Below are positions 43,905-51,882 of a stretch of 64,000 bases of DNA, one piece after another; the first letter of the stretch is position 1; every line of letters begins with the position of its first letter. The notes under the pieces are model-generated. The model saw only the letters and a program-made list of their open reading frames with translations, was not told where the DNA came from and did not search any database. This DNA comes from Sutterella faecalis. GTDB taxonomy: Bacteria; Pseudomonadota; Gammaproteobacteria; Burkholderiales; Burkholderiaceae_F. The position numbers were made by a program, and so were the translations under genes. The stretch is from NCBI RefSeq assembly GCF_006337085.1, contig NZ_CP040882.1, forward strand, positions 1,798,001 to 1,862,000. The letters are read 5' to 3'.

Positions 43905-46277
43905 ATGCGCTGCTCTCATCTTCTTGCCCTGCTTCTCATCTGCGTCTCCTCGGCACACGGGATATCCGCGGCAGCTGAAAGCGACGTGCCGCGTCCATTC
44001 AATACGGCCGAATCGATCTCAGCAGAACATACGGAAGAAGCACCGCGTCACCGCATCGTCATTACTCCATCGCTTATTTCCATCCCAATTGCGGAACGAC
44101 TGCAATCGCTTCGCAGCCGAGAAGACAACCCCACGGTATGGCCTGAAGAATCCGCCGTCGGCGTGAATCCTGAGGAAATTTTGGCTCGCATCGACAAAGC
44201 TTTTGAAACGGCCTCGATGGATAACGACAGCAGAGAAGCAGCTGCCGGCGAAGCTGCTGATGCAGCTGCCCGGGTTACAGCGTCGCTGATTGAAGAGCCC
44301 GTTGCCGATCCGCTCGACAATGCGCTCCATATGCCGCACCCAGAATCCCTTGATTATGTGTTTCTCGAAGCCAGAAACGCTTTTGTACAGGGGCGCCTCG
44401 CGGATCTTGAAGAAATTCAACCGCTTCTTTCCGGACATGAATTAAGCGCCTACCCGGAACTCTGGCGCCTGATTCTTCTTCTCAAGAAAGAACCCGATGA
44501 TCCGGCAGTCAACCTGGAATTCGAGCGATTTTTTAAGCTCCATCGCGATGAATACATCGCAGAAAACGCACTCCATGAATACCTGAAGATCGAAGCGGAA
44601 AGACTCAGCGCAGAAAGGTTTCTGAATCTCTACAACCAACTCATCTGGAATCAGGATGACCCGGATCTGATGGCGTGGAATGCAATCCACCGACTCCAGT
44701 CTGCCTCCGGCAACAACGGCCGAAAGGAAGAGCTCAATGCTGCAAAGCGCCTTTATCGCGATTCGGGTTCCCTTGCAAGAGAGTCCTATCAACAGCTCGG
44801 AGATGCCATTGCCCAGGAGGACCGCTCATGGCTCTGGACGCGCGTTGTAGTGCTGTTGCAAAAAAACGGAACCGGGAAAGAAATCAAGCGAGTCATTGCA
44901 GAACTTCCTCGCCCGGAACTGCCTGCATCCATCAAAGAGCTTCATGAAATTCTGGATAGGCCTAATGCGTGGCTTCTGCGGCAGAAAAAACTCGACCGCA
45001 TTTCCGCTCGTCTAGCCGTCTTTGCATCGCTGCGCCTCTCTCGCACGGATCCGGCAGCGGCAGCCCGGTTGGCTGAAGCTGCAGTAGACCCGAAAGCGGG
45101 CAGTTTCTGGAGATCGCTGGTCTGGTCCCGCATCGGCTTTACTGCCATGTCCCGACTTGACCCACGGGCTCTCGACTGGTTTTCCAGAGCGGGATCCGAC
45201 CTCTCAGGCATGCCCTACGCCGTCTCATCTCCCGAGCAACTCAAGGCGTGGCGTGCGCGCGCTGAGCTGCGAGCCGGACACTGGTACTCCCTCGGCAAAG
45301 TCATCGACAGCATGAATGAAGCATCACGCCGCGAGGAAGTCTGGACATACTGGAAGGGACGCTCATTGTCTGCTCGCGGCCTCCATGACCTTGCCCGAAT
45401 GGAATATGAAAGGCTTGCAAACCGCATAACCTTCTACGGAAAGCTATCCTCGGATGCTCTCGGCCGCCAATATGCGTTCTCCCATCCCCCGAAAGAAATG
45501 CCGAAGGCGTCTGATATCGCGCAATGGGGAAAAAATCCTTCAATCCGTCGCGCCGAAGTGCTCTACCGCATGCAGCTTTTTCGGGAAGGTCACCGGGAAT
45601 GGAATTGGGCCATGCGAGGCATCAGTCCCTATGGTTCGATTGCGCTTGCAGCCTATGCCCGCCAGGAACGGCTGGTGCACCGAATGATTAATACCAGCAT
45701 GAAGAGCGGTACGGACCTCGTCGTCATCGAACAGCGCTTCCCCAGACCTCACGCCGAGCTGATTGAACGCGTAAGCAGTGCTCAGGAACTCCCTGCCGCC
45801 TGGGTCTACGGACTCATCCGTCAGGAATCACGCTTCATACCGGCGGTAAGTTCATCTGTCGGCGCACGCGGACTGATGCAGCTCATGCCGGGCACCGCCT
45901 CCTGGACCGCCCGACAGCTTGGCATCGAACACTACGACGAAGGTCGAAACCTCACGGAACTCGAGATGAATCTTGTTCTCGGCTCCGCCTATCTGCATAT
46001 GCTCTATGCCGACTCAGGGGAAAGCTTCATCCTGGCTACAGCCGCATACAATGCCGGCCCGCGCCGCGCCCGCATCTGGAGAAATACGCTCTCGGATGCA
46101 ATGGAAGCCGCCGTCTTCATTGAAACCATTCCCTACTTTGAAACCCGGGAGTATGTGAAAAACGTACTTGCCAACATGCAGACCTATTCCATGCTGACAG
46201 GCAAGCCGATTGAAAATTTCACCAACTTTCTCGGCAAAGTAACTCCCAGCCTCAGAGAGGCTAAAGATCTTCCCTGA
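43905..46277 (+). CDS. slt: Soluble lytic murein transglycosylase
   Basis: 790 residues: signal peptide (LLALLLICVSSAHGISAAA), a long alpha-superhelical region, and a C-terminal SLT domain with catalytic Glu in YGLIRQESRF, followed by GARGLMQLMPGTASWTARQ and AAYNAGPRRARIW. Slt70 cleaves peptidoglycan with 1,6-anhydro-MurNAc formation. It is longer than E. coli Slt (645) because of extra N-terminal sequence of about 130 residues that is acidic and probably disordered. The next gene is cca. Confidence 0.94.
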   Translation: MRCSHLLALLLICVSSAHGISAAAESDVPRPFNTAESISAEHTEEAPRHRIVITPSLISIPIAERLQSLRSREDNPTVWPEESAVGVNPEEILARIDKAFETASMDNDSREAAAGEAADAAARVTASLIEEPVADPLDNALHMPHPESLDYVFLEARNAFVQGRLADLEEIQPLLSGHELSAYPELWRLILLLKKEPDDPAVNLEFERFFKLHRDEYIAENALHEYLKIEAERLSAERFLNLYNQLIWNQDDPDLMAWNAIHRLQSASGNNGRKEELNAAKRLYRDSGSLARESYQQLGDAIAQEDRSWLWTRVVVLLQKNGTGKEIKRVIAELPRPELPASIKELHEILDRPNAWLLRQKKLDRISARLAVFASLRLSRTDPAAAARLAEAAVDPKAGSFWRSLVWSRIGFTAMSRLDPRALDWFSRAGSDLSGMPYAVSSPEQLKAWRARAELRAGHWYSLGKVIDSMNEASRREEVWTYWKGRSLSARGLHDLARMEYERLANRITFYGKLSSDALGRQYAFSHPPKEMPKASDIAQWGKNPSIRRAEVLYRMQLFREGHREWNWAMRGISPYGSIALAAYARQERLVHRMINTSMKSGTDLVVIEQRFPRPHAELIERVSSAQELPAAWVYGLIRQESRFIPAVSSSVGARGLMQLMPGTASWTARQLGIEHYDEGRNLTELEMNLVLGSAYLHMLYADSGESFILATAAYNAGPRRARIWRNTLSDAMEAAVFIETIPYFETREYVKNVLANMQTYSMLTGKPIENFTNFLGKVTPSLREAKDLP

Positions 46278-46296
46278 TCTTCTTCGAGGATCCGAT

Positions 46297-47406
46297 ATGC
46301 AGATTTATTCTGTCGGCGGCTTTGTCCGCGATACGCTGCTTAAACGCCGGGGATTCCCGGCAACGCCGGGCGACCACGACTGGGTTGTCGTCGGCGAAAC
46401 GCCCGAATCCATGATTGAGCGAGGCTTTCTTCCCGTCGGCGAAGACTTCCCTGTGTTTCTGCACCCTAAAACGCATGAAGAATATGCACTTGCGCGTACA
46501 GAAAGGAAAACAGCGCCCGGCTATCACGGCTTTGTTTTTCATGCTTCAGCAGATGTAACGCTCGAAGAGGACCTGCGACGCCGCGATCTGACGATCAACG
46601 CGATCGCTATGGATGAAAATGGAAGCCTGTGTGATCCCTATGGAGGGGCTGAAGACATTGCCCGCGGCATCATCCGCCATGTCAGCGAAGCCTTTAAGGA
46701 AGATCCTGTCCGCATTCTGCGCGTTTCGCGGTTTGCCGCACGATTTCCCGGCTTTTCAATTGCGCCGGAAACCATGACGCTCATGCGGGAAATGGTCAAT
46801 TCCGGCGAAGCAGATGCGCTTGTCCCTGAACGTGTTCTTGCGGAATTTGTAAAAGGCCTCTCAACTCCCGTCCCCTGCCGCATGCTCGACGTGCTGATTG
46901 AATGCGGTCTCTGGCAGCGACTCTATCCAAGCGTGACGCTCACCAACGCCGTTCGAGCCCGCCTTCACAGGACCTGCCGCGAAGCGCTCCCCACTTCTCT
47001 ACGGCTTGCTGCGCTTGTTTCCGGCCTGCCGGACGGCAGGCAGGCAAAAGGCTTTCTTTCCCGCCTGCGCGCAAGTGCCGAAGCACAGGATCTGGCCAAA
47101 ATCCTTGGCGACTCAATGCAGGCGCTCGCAGAGCTCTCAACCCCTGAAAACGTCTCGAGCTTCTTTCAGCGTTACGACGCGGTGCGCAGACCGGCAAGAA
47201 TGACCCTGCTTCTGGATTTCCGCGCGAAAGCGCTTCCTGAAGCGGCACACGGGAAAGCGCCGGACGCATTGCTGCGCGCCGCGCTGTCGGCATGGTGCGG
47301 CATTGATGCCGGGAGCATCGCACGCAGCGCACCGACGCCCAAAGACATTCCGCCGCGCGTGCTCGCTGCACGTACGGAAGCCATTAGGACACTTTGGCAT
47401 CACTAA
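46297..47406 (+). CDS. cca: CCA-adding tRNA nucleotidyltransferase
   Basis: 369 residues. The nucleotidyltransferase head VGGFVRDTLL, DHDWVVVG and RRDLTINAIAMD are clear, and the neck continues with DPVRILRVSRFAARF. It adds or repairs the CCA end of tRNA. The E. coli-type C-terminal HD phosphohydrolase domain is not visible and the protein is about 40 residues shorter. The 3' end overlaps DUF2905 by four bases on the opposite strand. Confidence 0.93.
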   Translation: MQIYSVGGFVRDTLLKRRGFPATPGDHDWVVVGETPESMIERGFLPVGEDFPVFLHPKTHEEYALARTERKTAPGYHGFVFHASADVTLEEDLRRRDLTINAIAMDENGSLCDPYGGAEDIARGIIRHVSEAFKEDPVRILRVSRFAARFPGFSIAPETMTLMREMVNSGEADALVPERVLAEFVKGLSTPVPCRMLDVLIECGLWQRLYPSVTLTNAVRARLHRTCREALPTSLRLAALVSGLPDGRQAKGFLSRLRASAEAQDLAKILGDSMQALAELSTPENVSSFFQRYDAVRRPARMTLLLDFRAKALPEAAHGKAPDALLRAALSAWCGIDAGSIARSAPTPKDIPPRVLAARTEAIRTLWHH

Positions 47407-47609
47407 AAGAGGAGCTTTCCAAAAAAAAGCGCGAGCACAGCCAGAAGAATCGTGCTCATAAAGGGAAGCTCTATCTTGCGGCCCAAAATAGAAAAATTCA
47501 GGTCGCCCGGAAGCCTGCCGAGACCAAAGCGCCTCAGCTGAGGCATAGCGCCTAAGAGCAGAAGCAGGATGATGAAAATTACGAGAGCCCAACGCATGAT
47601 TGGACTCAT
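47403..47609 (-). CDS. DUF2905 family small membrane protein
   Basis: 68 residues from ATG 47609 (MSPIMRW). Two hydrophobic segments flank the family motif RFGLGRLPGDLN; the first is WALVIFIILLLLLGAM, the second STILLAVLALFFGKLLF. Predicted inner-membrane protein of unknown function, widespread in proteobacteria and often near folB as here. A longer frame with upstream Met at 47651 is possible. Confidence 0.75.
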   Translation of the reverse strand: MSPIMRWALVIFIILLLLLGAMPQLRRFGLGRLPGDLNFSILGRKIELPFMSTILLAVLALFFGKLLF

Positions 47610-47672
47610 TCTAACGGACGGCTGAAGGCGCCCTAGAATGCGTGTTTTCATCTTCCGTGCTTCGGATTATCC

Positions 47673-48074
47673 ATGCTTCACACTTCACCGGAAAGCCTGC
47701 GATTCACATGCCGGCGGATTTTCATCCGCGGCCTGAAGCTCTCCTGTCGTATTGGCGCATACGACAATGAACGCACCAAACCTCAGACCGTCCTCGTAGA
47801 CTGCGATCTCTGGGTGCGCCTCTCTCAATCAACAAGCGCTCGGGACAATCTCGCCGACGTGCTCAATTACGACCTGGCGGTTGATGCCATCCGCAAGACA
47901 GCATCCGGAGAACACATAGACCTTCAGGAGACGCTCGTCGACCGGATGACGAAAACGCTTGCAGAACTCCCCGGCGTGGAGCTCGTGCGCGTAGCCACAG
48001 CAAAGCCTGAAGCCTATGCAGATGCCGACGCCGTCGGCGTCGAATCCTGGCGAGTACCCGCTAATCGCAGCTAA
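47673..48074 (+). CDS. folB: Dihydroneopterin aldolase
   Basis: 133 residues. The characteristic IFIRGLKLSCRIGAYDNERTKPQ start and ADVLNYDLAVDAI match FolB, which cleaves dihydroneopterin to 6-hydroxymethyl-dihydropterin in folate synthesis. It is longer than many FolBs owing to about 15 N-terminal residues; a start later in the frame is possible. It is followed after eight bases by ttcA. Confidence 0.92.
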   Translation: MLHTSPESLRFTCRRIFIRGLKLSCRIGAYDNERTKPQTVLVDCDLWVRLSQSTSARDNLADVLNYDLAVDAIRKTASGEHIDLQETLVDRMTKTLAELPGVELVRVATAKPEAYADADAVGVESWRVPANRS

Positions 48075-48082
48075 CCATATCC

Positions 48083-48961
48083 ATGTCCGACACCATCCCC
48101 ATTTACAGCACCCCTACCGGCGAAACGCCCCCGAATGAACGCAACCGCAAATCCGTTTCTCAGAAAAAGCTGGAAAAGCGCGTTGTTCGTCTGACAGCAC
48201 AGGCGATTACCGATTTCGGCATGATTAATGAAGGCGATAAGGTCATGGTAGCCATGAGCGGCGGCAAAGACAGCTATGTGCTGCTCGATACGCTTAAGAC
48301 CCTTCAGTCGCGCGCGCCCATTCATTTCGACCTGCTCGCCGTCAATGTTCATCAGCACATTCCGCACTTTCCGCTAGACGAACTCAAGCGCCAGCTTGAA
48401 GCTTCCGGCGTTCCCTATCACATAGAAGATCAGGATACGAACTCCCTCATTCAGAAGCTGATTCCGGAAGGCAAAAACGTTTGCTCGCTCTGCGCGCGTC
48501 TGCGCCGCGGCATCCTCTACCGCGTTGCGCGTGAACAGGGCTGCAACAAAATTGCACTCGGCCATCATATGGACGACATCGTCAGCACGCTGCTCCTTAA
48601 TCTTTTTTACGGCGGCCGTCTGAAGGCAATGCCCCCCGTACTCATGAACGACCGCAAAGAGTGCGTCGTTATCCGGCCGCTAGCCTACGTTCGCGAGGCT
48701 GAAACAGAAAAGCTCGCAAAAATCCGCGGCTATCCTCTGGCAGCTAAAGGCATCTGCGGCGCCGGCGAAAACCTCAAGCGCCAGGAAATCAAAGCCCTCA
48801 TGAAAAGCTGGGATCGTGAATTTCCGGGCCGCATCTACAACATCTTTATGAGTCTCACCCGCGTCTCCCCCTCGCATCTCATGGATCAGCGGCTATACGA
48901 CTTCAGAAACTTCAAGTTCCTCTTACCCGACCCGGCACTACAGGCAGCTGAGGAAGAATAA
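48083..48961 (+). CDS. ttcA: tRNA 2-thiocytidine(32) synthetase TtcA
   Basis: 292 residues. PP-loop AMSGGKDSYVLLDTL and the iron-sulfur cysteines in VCSLCARLRRG mark TtcA, which makes s2C32 in certain tRNAs. The third cysteine is expected in KGICGAGENLKRQ. The folB-ttcA pair is common in Burkholderiales. The downstream ~125 bases hold no gene but include the promoter of the CBS protein. Confidence 0.94.
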   Translation: MSDTIPIYSTPTGETPPNERNRKSVSQKKLEKRVVRLTAQAITDFGMINEGDKVMVAMSGGKDSYVLLDTLKTLQSRAPIHFDLLAVNVHQHIPHFPLDELKRQLEASGVPYHIEDQDTNSLIQKLIPEGKNVCSLCARLRRGILYRVAREQGCNKIALGHHMDDIVSTLLLNLFYGGRLKAMPPVLMNDRKECVVIRPLAYVREAETEKLAKIRGYPLAAKGICGAGENLKRQEIKALMKSWDREFPGRIYNIFMSLTRVSPSHLMDQRLYDFRNFKFLLPDPALQAAEEE

Positions 48962-49088
48962 GACTATCCCTGCAACATTTTTGAGCCGGCGACTTCGCTA
49001 GAATCGTTGCTGCTTCAACCTTCCTGATACCCCCGTCTATGTGGGTACGTAGGCGGATCAACTTTAAAACACACGACAACGTCATCAA

Positions 49089-49547
49089 ATGAGAACTCGT
49101 TCGCTCAAAGTAATTGACATGGCCGTTCATCAAGTGGCCACCACCACACCGCAACAAACGATTCATGACTGCGCGCTTCAGATGCGTCGCGAGCATGTCG
49201 GCAGCCTTGTCGTTGTAGATGAAGATGCCAAGCCTATCGGCATGATTACAGACCGCGACATCACGATTGAAGGTGTCGCACTTGGCCGGGATCTGAACGA
49301 AGCGACCGTCGGCGATCTGATGACAACGCCGGTTGTTACTTCCACGGAAAATGAAGGCATGGTCATGGCGCTCGCACGCATGCGCGAAAATGGCATTCGG
49401 CGCCTGCCAATTGTTGACGACTCCGGTCGTCTTGTGGGCGTTGTCACCAACTCCAATCTCATCAAGGAACTCTCCGAGCTTCTCGATGGACTGGTTCGGA
49501 ATATCAGTTCGTCAAAGACCCGGGAGGTCGCCCTGCGTTCGGAATAA
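49089..49547 (+). CDS. CBS-domain pair protein
   Basis: 152 residues consisting of two CBS domains (HVGSLVVVDEDAKPIGMITDRD and GIRRLPIVDDSGRLVGVVTN). Such stand-alone modules bind adenosine nucleotides or related ligands and regulate a partner; no effector domain is present. It is followed by a strong terminator and two parS sites. Confidence 0.88.
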   Translation: MRTRSLKVIDMAVHQVATTTPQQTIHDCALQMRREHVGSLVVVDEDAKPIGMITDRDITIEGVALGRDLNEATVGDLMTTPVVTSTENEGMVMALARMRENGIRRLPIVDDSGRLVGVVTNSNLIKELSELLDGLVRNISSSKTREVALRSE

Positions 49548-49570
49548 TCCTCCAAATTACGCACTCTTCA

Positions 49571-49606
49571 AAAAACGCCGGACGTTGAGTTCCGGCGTTT
49601 TTTTAT
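49571..49606 (+). terminator. Terminator after the CBS-domain gene
   Basis: AACGCCGGA (49574-49582) and TCCGGCGTT (49591-49599) followed by seven T's. Confidence 0.9.
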
Positions 49607-49612
49607 TCCTTA

Positions 49613-49628
49613 TGTTCCACGTGGAACA
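49613..49628. other. parS-like centromere site 1
   Basis: TGTTCCACGTGGAACA is a perfect 16-base palindrome and fits the bacterial parS consensus TGTTNCACGTGNAACA, the ParB-CTP loading site. It lies in the intergenic gap after the CBS-gene terminator. Confidence 0.88.
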
Positions 49629-49656
49629 TGCTCCGCTGCAGAAGAAAAAGCAGCAG

Positions 49657-49672
49657 TGTTCCACGTGAAACA
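49657..49672. other. parS-like centromere site 2
   Basis: TGTTCCACGTGAAACA, 44 bases from the first site (start to start), differs from a perfect palindrome at one position and also fits the parS consensus. It ends 16 bases before the ppk2 stop codon. Confidence 0.88.
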
Positions 49673-49688
49673 TTCTCAGGCTCTGCGC

Positions 49689-50906
49689 TTATTTCTTCTT
49701 CTTTTTTTCAGAAGCAAGGCGCGGAATTGACGGCGGGACGAAATCTCCGGACTGCAGTGCGGAAACCCGGCTTTCTGCAGTTTCAAACATTGAACTCGCC
49801 CGACCGACAATCAGCGGATCCACTGCGCCGATAGCCTTCAAATCGCGTTTGGCGTAAGGAATCTGCCGGAGGACATAGCGCATGGCGTTCAGGCGGGCCC
49901 GCTTCTTATCGTCAGACTTAATTACCGTCCAGGGCGCCTCAGGCGTATCGGTGGCGAAGAACATCGCTTCCTTCGCACGCGTATAGTCGTCCCACTTGTT
50001 GCGCGAAGCTTCATCAATCGGAGACAGCTTCCAGCGCTTGAGAGGCGACACTTTACGTTCGCGGAAGCGCCGGTCCTGCTCCTCACGCGAAACAGAGAAC
50101 CAGAATTTGATCACATAGGTGCCGGAGCGCACCAGATTGCGTTCAAATCCGGGAACTTCGCGCATGAATTCATAGTATTCATCATCAGTGCAGAAACCCA
50201 TCACGCGCTCGACACCTGCACGGTTGTACCAGGAACGATCGAAGAAGACCATTTCCCCGCGCGTGGGGAGATGCTCTACATAGCGCTGGAAGTACCACTG
50301 CCCCTGTTCACGCTCAGTCGGTTTTTCCAAAGCCACCACGCGGGCGCCTCGAGGGTTGAGATGCTCCATAAAGCGCTTGATGGTTCCGCCCTTGCCCGCC
50401 GCATCCCGGCCTTCAAAAATAATGACGACCTTTTGCCCGCTTTCCTTCACCCAAGCCTGAAGCTTTAAAAGTTCAACTTGCAGTTTGAACTTTTCCTCTT
50501 CATAAACGCTGCGGCGCAACCGATTAACGTACGGATACGCTCCATTGAGCCAGTTGGGGTTGAGCTGATTTTCTTCAGCCTTTCGATCTTTTTCCTTTTT
50601 GCTTTGACGAGTGGAAAGACGCTCAATCAGGTCCGTCAAAATGGCAAAGCGATCTTTTTCAGACTGTCCGTTGAGGATCTCATGAATGAGCTCCTCCTTG
50701 CGTGTATAAGCGCTTGCCGTTCTCTTCAGCTTGATGTGATTCACCACATCGCGAACGTTTCGAAAGCGCGGCGGACGATCGAGTTTCTCATTGACGTACG
50801 GAGGCTCTTCACGTTTCTTTTTAGACGCTGCCCCCTCTTTCTGGAGAACTTCGGTGTCCGCGGCAGGCAGGGGCTGAGGGGGATTGTTTTTATTTTCTTC
50901 AGTCAT
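49689..50906 (-). CDS. ppk2: PPK2-family polyphosphate kinase
   Basis: 405 residues. The kinase core has Walker A EGRDAAGKGGTIKRF, Walker B FFDRSWYNRAGVE and the lid RKVSPLKRWKLSPID. PPK2 enzymes use polyphosphate to phosphorylate nucleoside (di)phosphates, usually making GTP/ATP from GDP/ADP. About 120 extra residues precede the core (Pro/Lys-rich at first), and the protein ends in a lysine-rich tail. A Ppx-family gene at 19.7 kb would act on the same polymer. Its 3' end is beside the parS pair. Confidence 0.92.
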   Translation of the reverse strand: MTEENKNNPPQPLPAADTEVLQKEGAASKKKREEPPYVNEKLDRPPRFRNVRDVVNHIKLKRTASAYTRKEELIHEILNGQSEKDRFAILTDLIERLSTRQSKKEKDRKAEENQLNPNWLNGAYPYVNRLRRSVYEEEKFKLQVELLKLQAWVKESGQKVVIIFEGRDAAGKGGTIKRFMEHLNPRGARVVALEKPTEREQGQWYFQRYVEHLPTRGEMVFFDRSWYNRAGVERVMGFCTDDEYYEFMREVPGFERNLVRSGTYVIKFWFSVSREEQDRRFRERKVSPLKRWKLSPIDEASRNKWDDYTRAKEAMFFATDTPEAPWTVIKSDDKKRARLNAMRYVLRQIPYAKRDLKAIGAVDPLIVGRASSMFETAESRVSALQSGDFVPPSIPRLASEKKKKK

Positions 50907-50961
50907 TTTTTAAATCCATATGAGGGGTTTTTGGCGGACTTTCTGCCGGCACAAATCAAAA

Positions 50962-51882
50962 TTAATCTGAAGAAGAGCCGGCGGCATCCCGCTCATGGAT
51001 GAGCCAGGCATAAATCTCCTGACGAGGCATTCCCGTGCGACGGGCAGCGATGGCGGCAAGTTTTGATGCCGGCATTTCAGGCGCAAGATCGCGCAACCAT
51101 GCCTCAGCTTCCGCAGTAAGTCCCTCCTCTTTAGGAGGTTCTTCATCCACAAGAACAACATACTCCCCGCGGGGGTCATGCGTCGATGCGAATTTCCCGA
51201 GGTCTCCCGCATTCATGGCGGAAATGGTCTCGAACTTCTTCGTGAGTTCTCGCGCAACAACGACGCGTCGTTCGGGTGAGAGCACTTCCGCAATGTCTTC
51301 AAGAAGCGCAAGAATTCTGTGGGGAGCCTCATACAAAACAAACGGTTCCCGACGCGCACGAAGCGCTTCAACTGCCTGTCGACGCGCCTTAGGCTGCGGA
51401 GGGAGAAAACCGATAAACGTGAAGCCCGCACCGAGGAGACCAGCCGCGGAAAGTGCTGTAACGGCTGCCGAAGGGCCCGGTACAGGAATAACTCGCCTGC
51501 CGATGCCGTGCAGATATTCCACCACGCGGGCACCGGGATCCGACACGGCAGGAGTACCTGCATCAGTCACCATTGCAACGCGCTTGCCTTCAGCAAGCAG
51601 GGCCTCAATTTGCTCCGCTCCGTGCCGTTCGTTATGCTCACGAACGGAAATCAGCCTTGCATCTATTCCAAAGCGCTCGAGAAGCTTCCGTGTTTCCCGG
51701 GTATCTTCCGCTGCGATAACATCCGCACGGGAAAGAACCCAGAGAGCGCGCAGCGTAATGTCGCCCATATTGCCGATGGGTACGCCCACGATGTAGAGGC
51801 ACGCGGCTGGCAGTTCCTGCTGAGGCAGTCCTGCAGCCTTCATCAGCACATCATCGGACCAAAGATTATTTAGGGAATTCAT
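50962..51882 (-). CDS. rsmI: 16S rRNA (cytidine1402-2'-O)-methyltransferase
   Basis: 306 residues from ATG 51882 (MNSLNNLW); a much longer in-frame extension upstream is rejected as non-homologous and overlapping lpoA. Conserved YIVGVPIGNMGDITLRAL, SRADVIAAEDTRETRKLL and VTDAGTPAVSDPG are TP-methylase (tetrapyrrole methylase fold) motifs. It methylates the ribose of C1402. Its start codon overlaps that of lpoA on the other strand (CATG at 51880-51883). Confidence 0.94.
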   Translation of the reverse strand: MNSLNNLWSDDVLMKAAGLPQQELPAACLYIVGVPIGNMGDITLRALWVLSRADVIAAEDTRETRKLLERFGIDARLISVREHNERHGAEQIEALLAEGKRVAMVTDAGTPAVSDPGARVVEYLHGIGRRVIPVPGPSAAVTALSAAGLLGAGFTFIGFLPPQPKARRQAVEALRARREPFVLYEAPHRILALLEDIAEVLSPERRVVVARELTKKFETISAMNAGDLGKFASTHDPRGEYVVLVDEEPPKEEGLTAEAEAWLRDLAPEMPASKLAAIAARRTGMPRQEIYAWLIHERDAAGSSSD

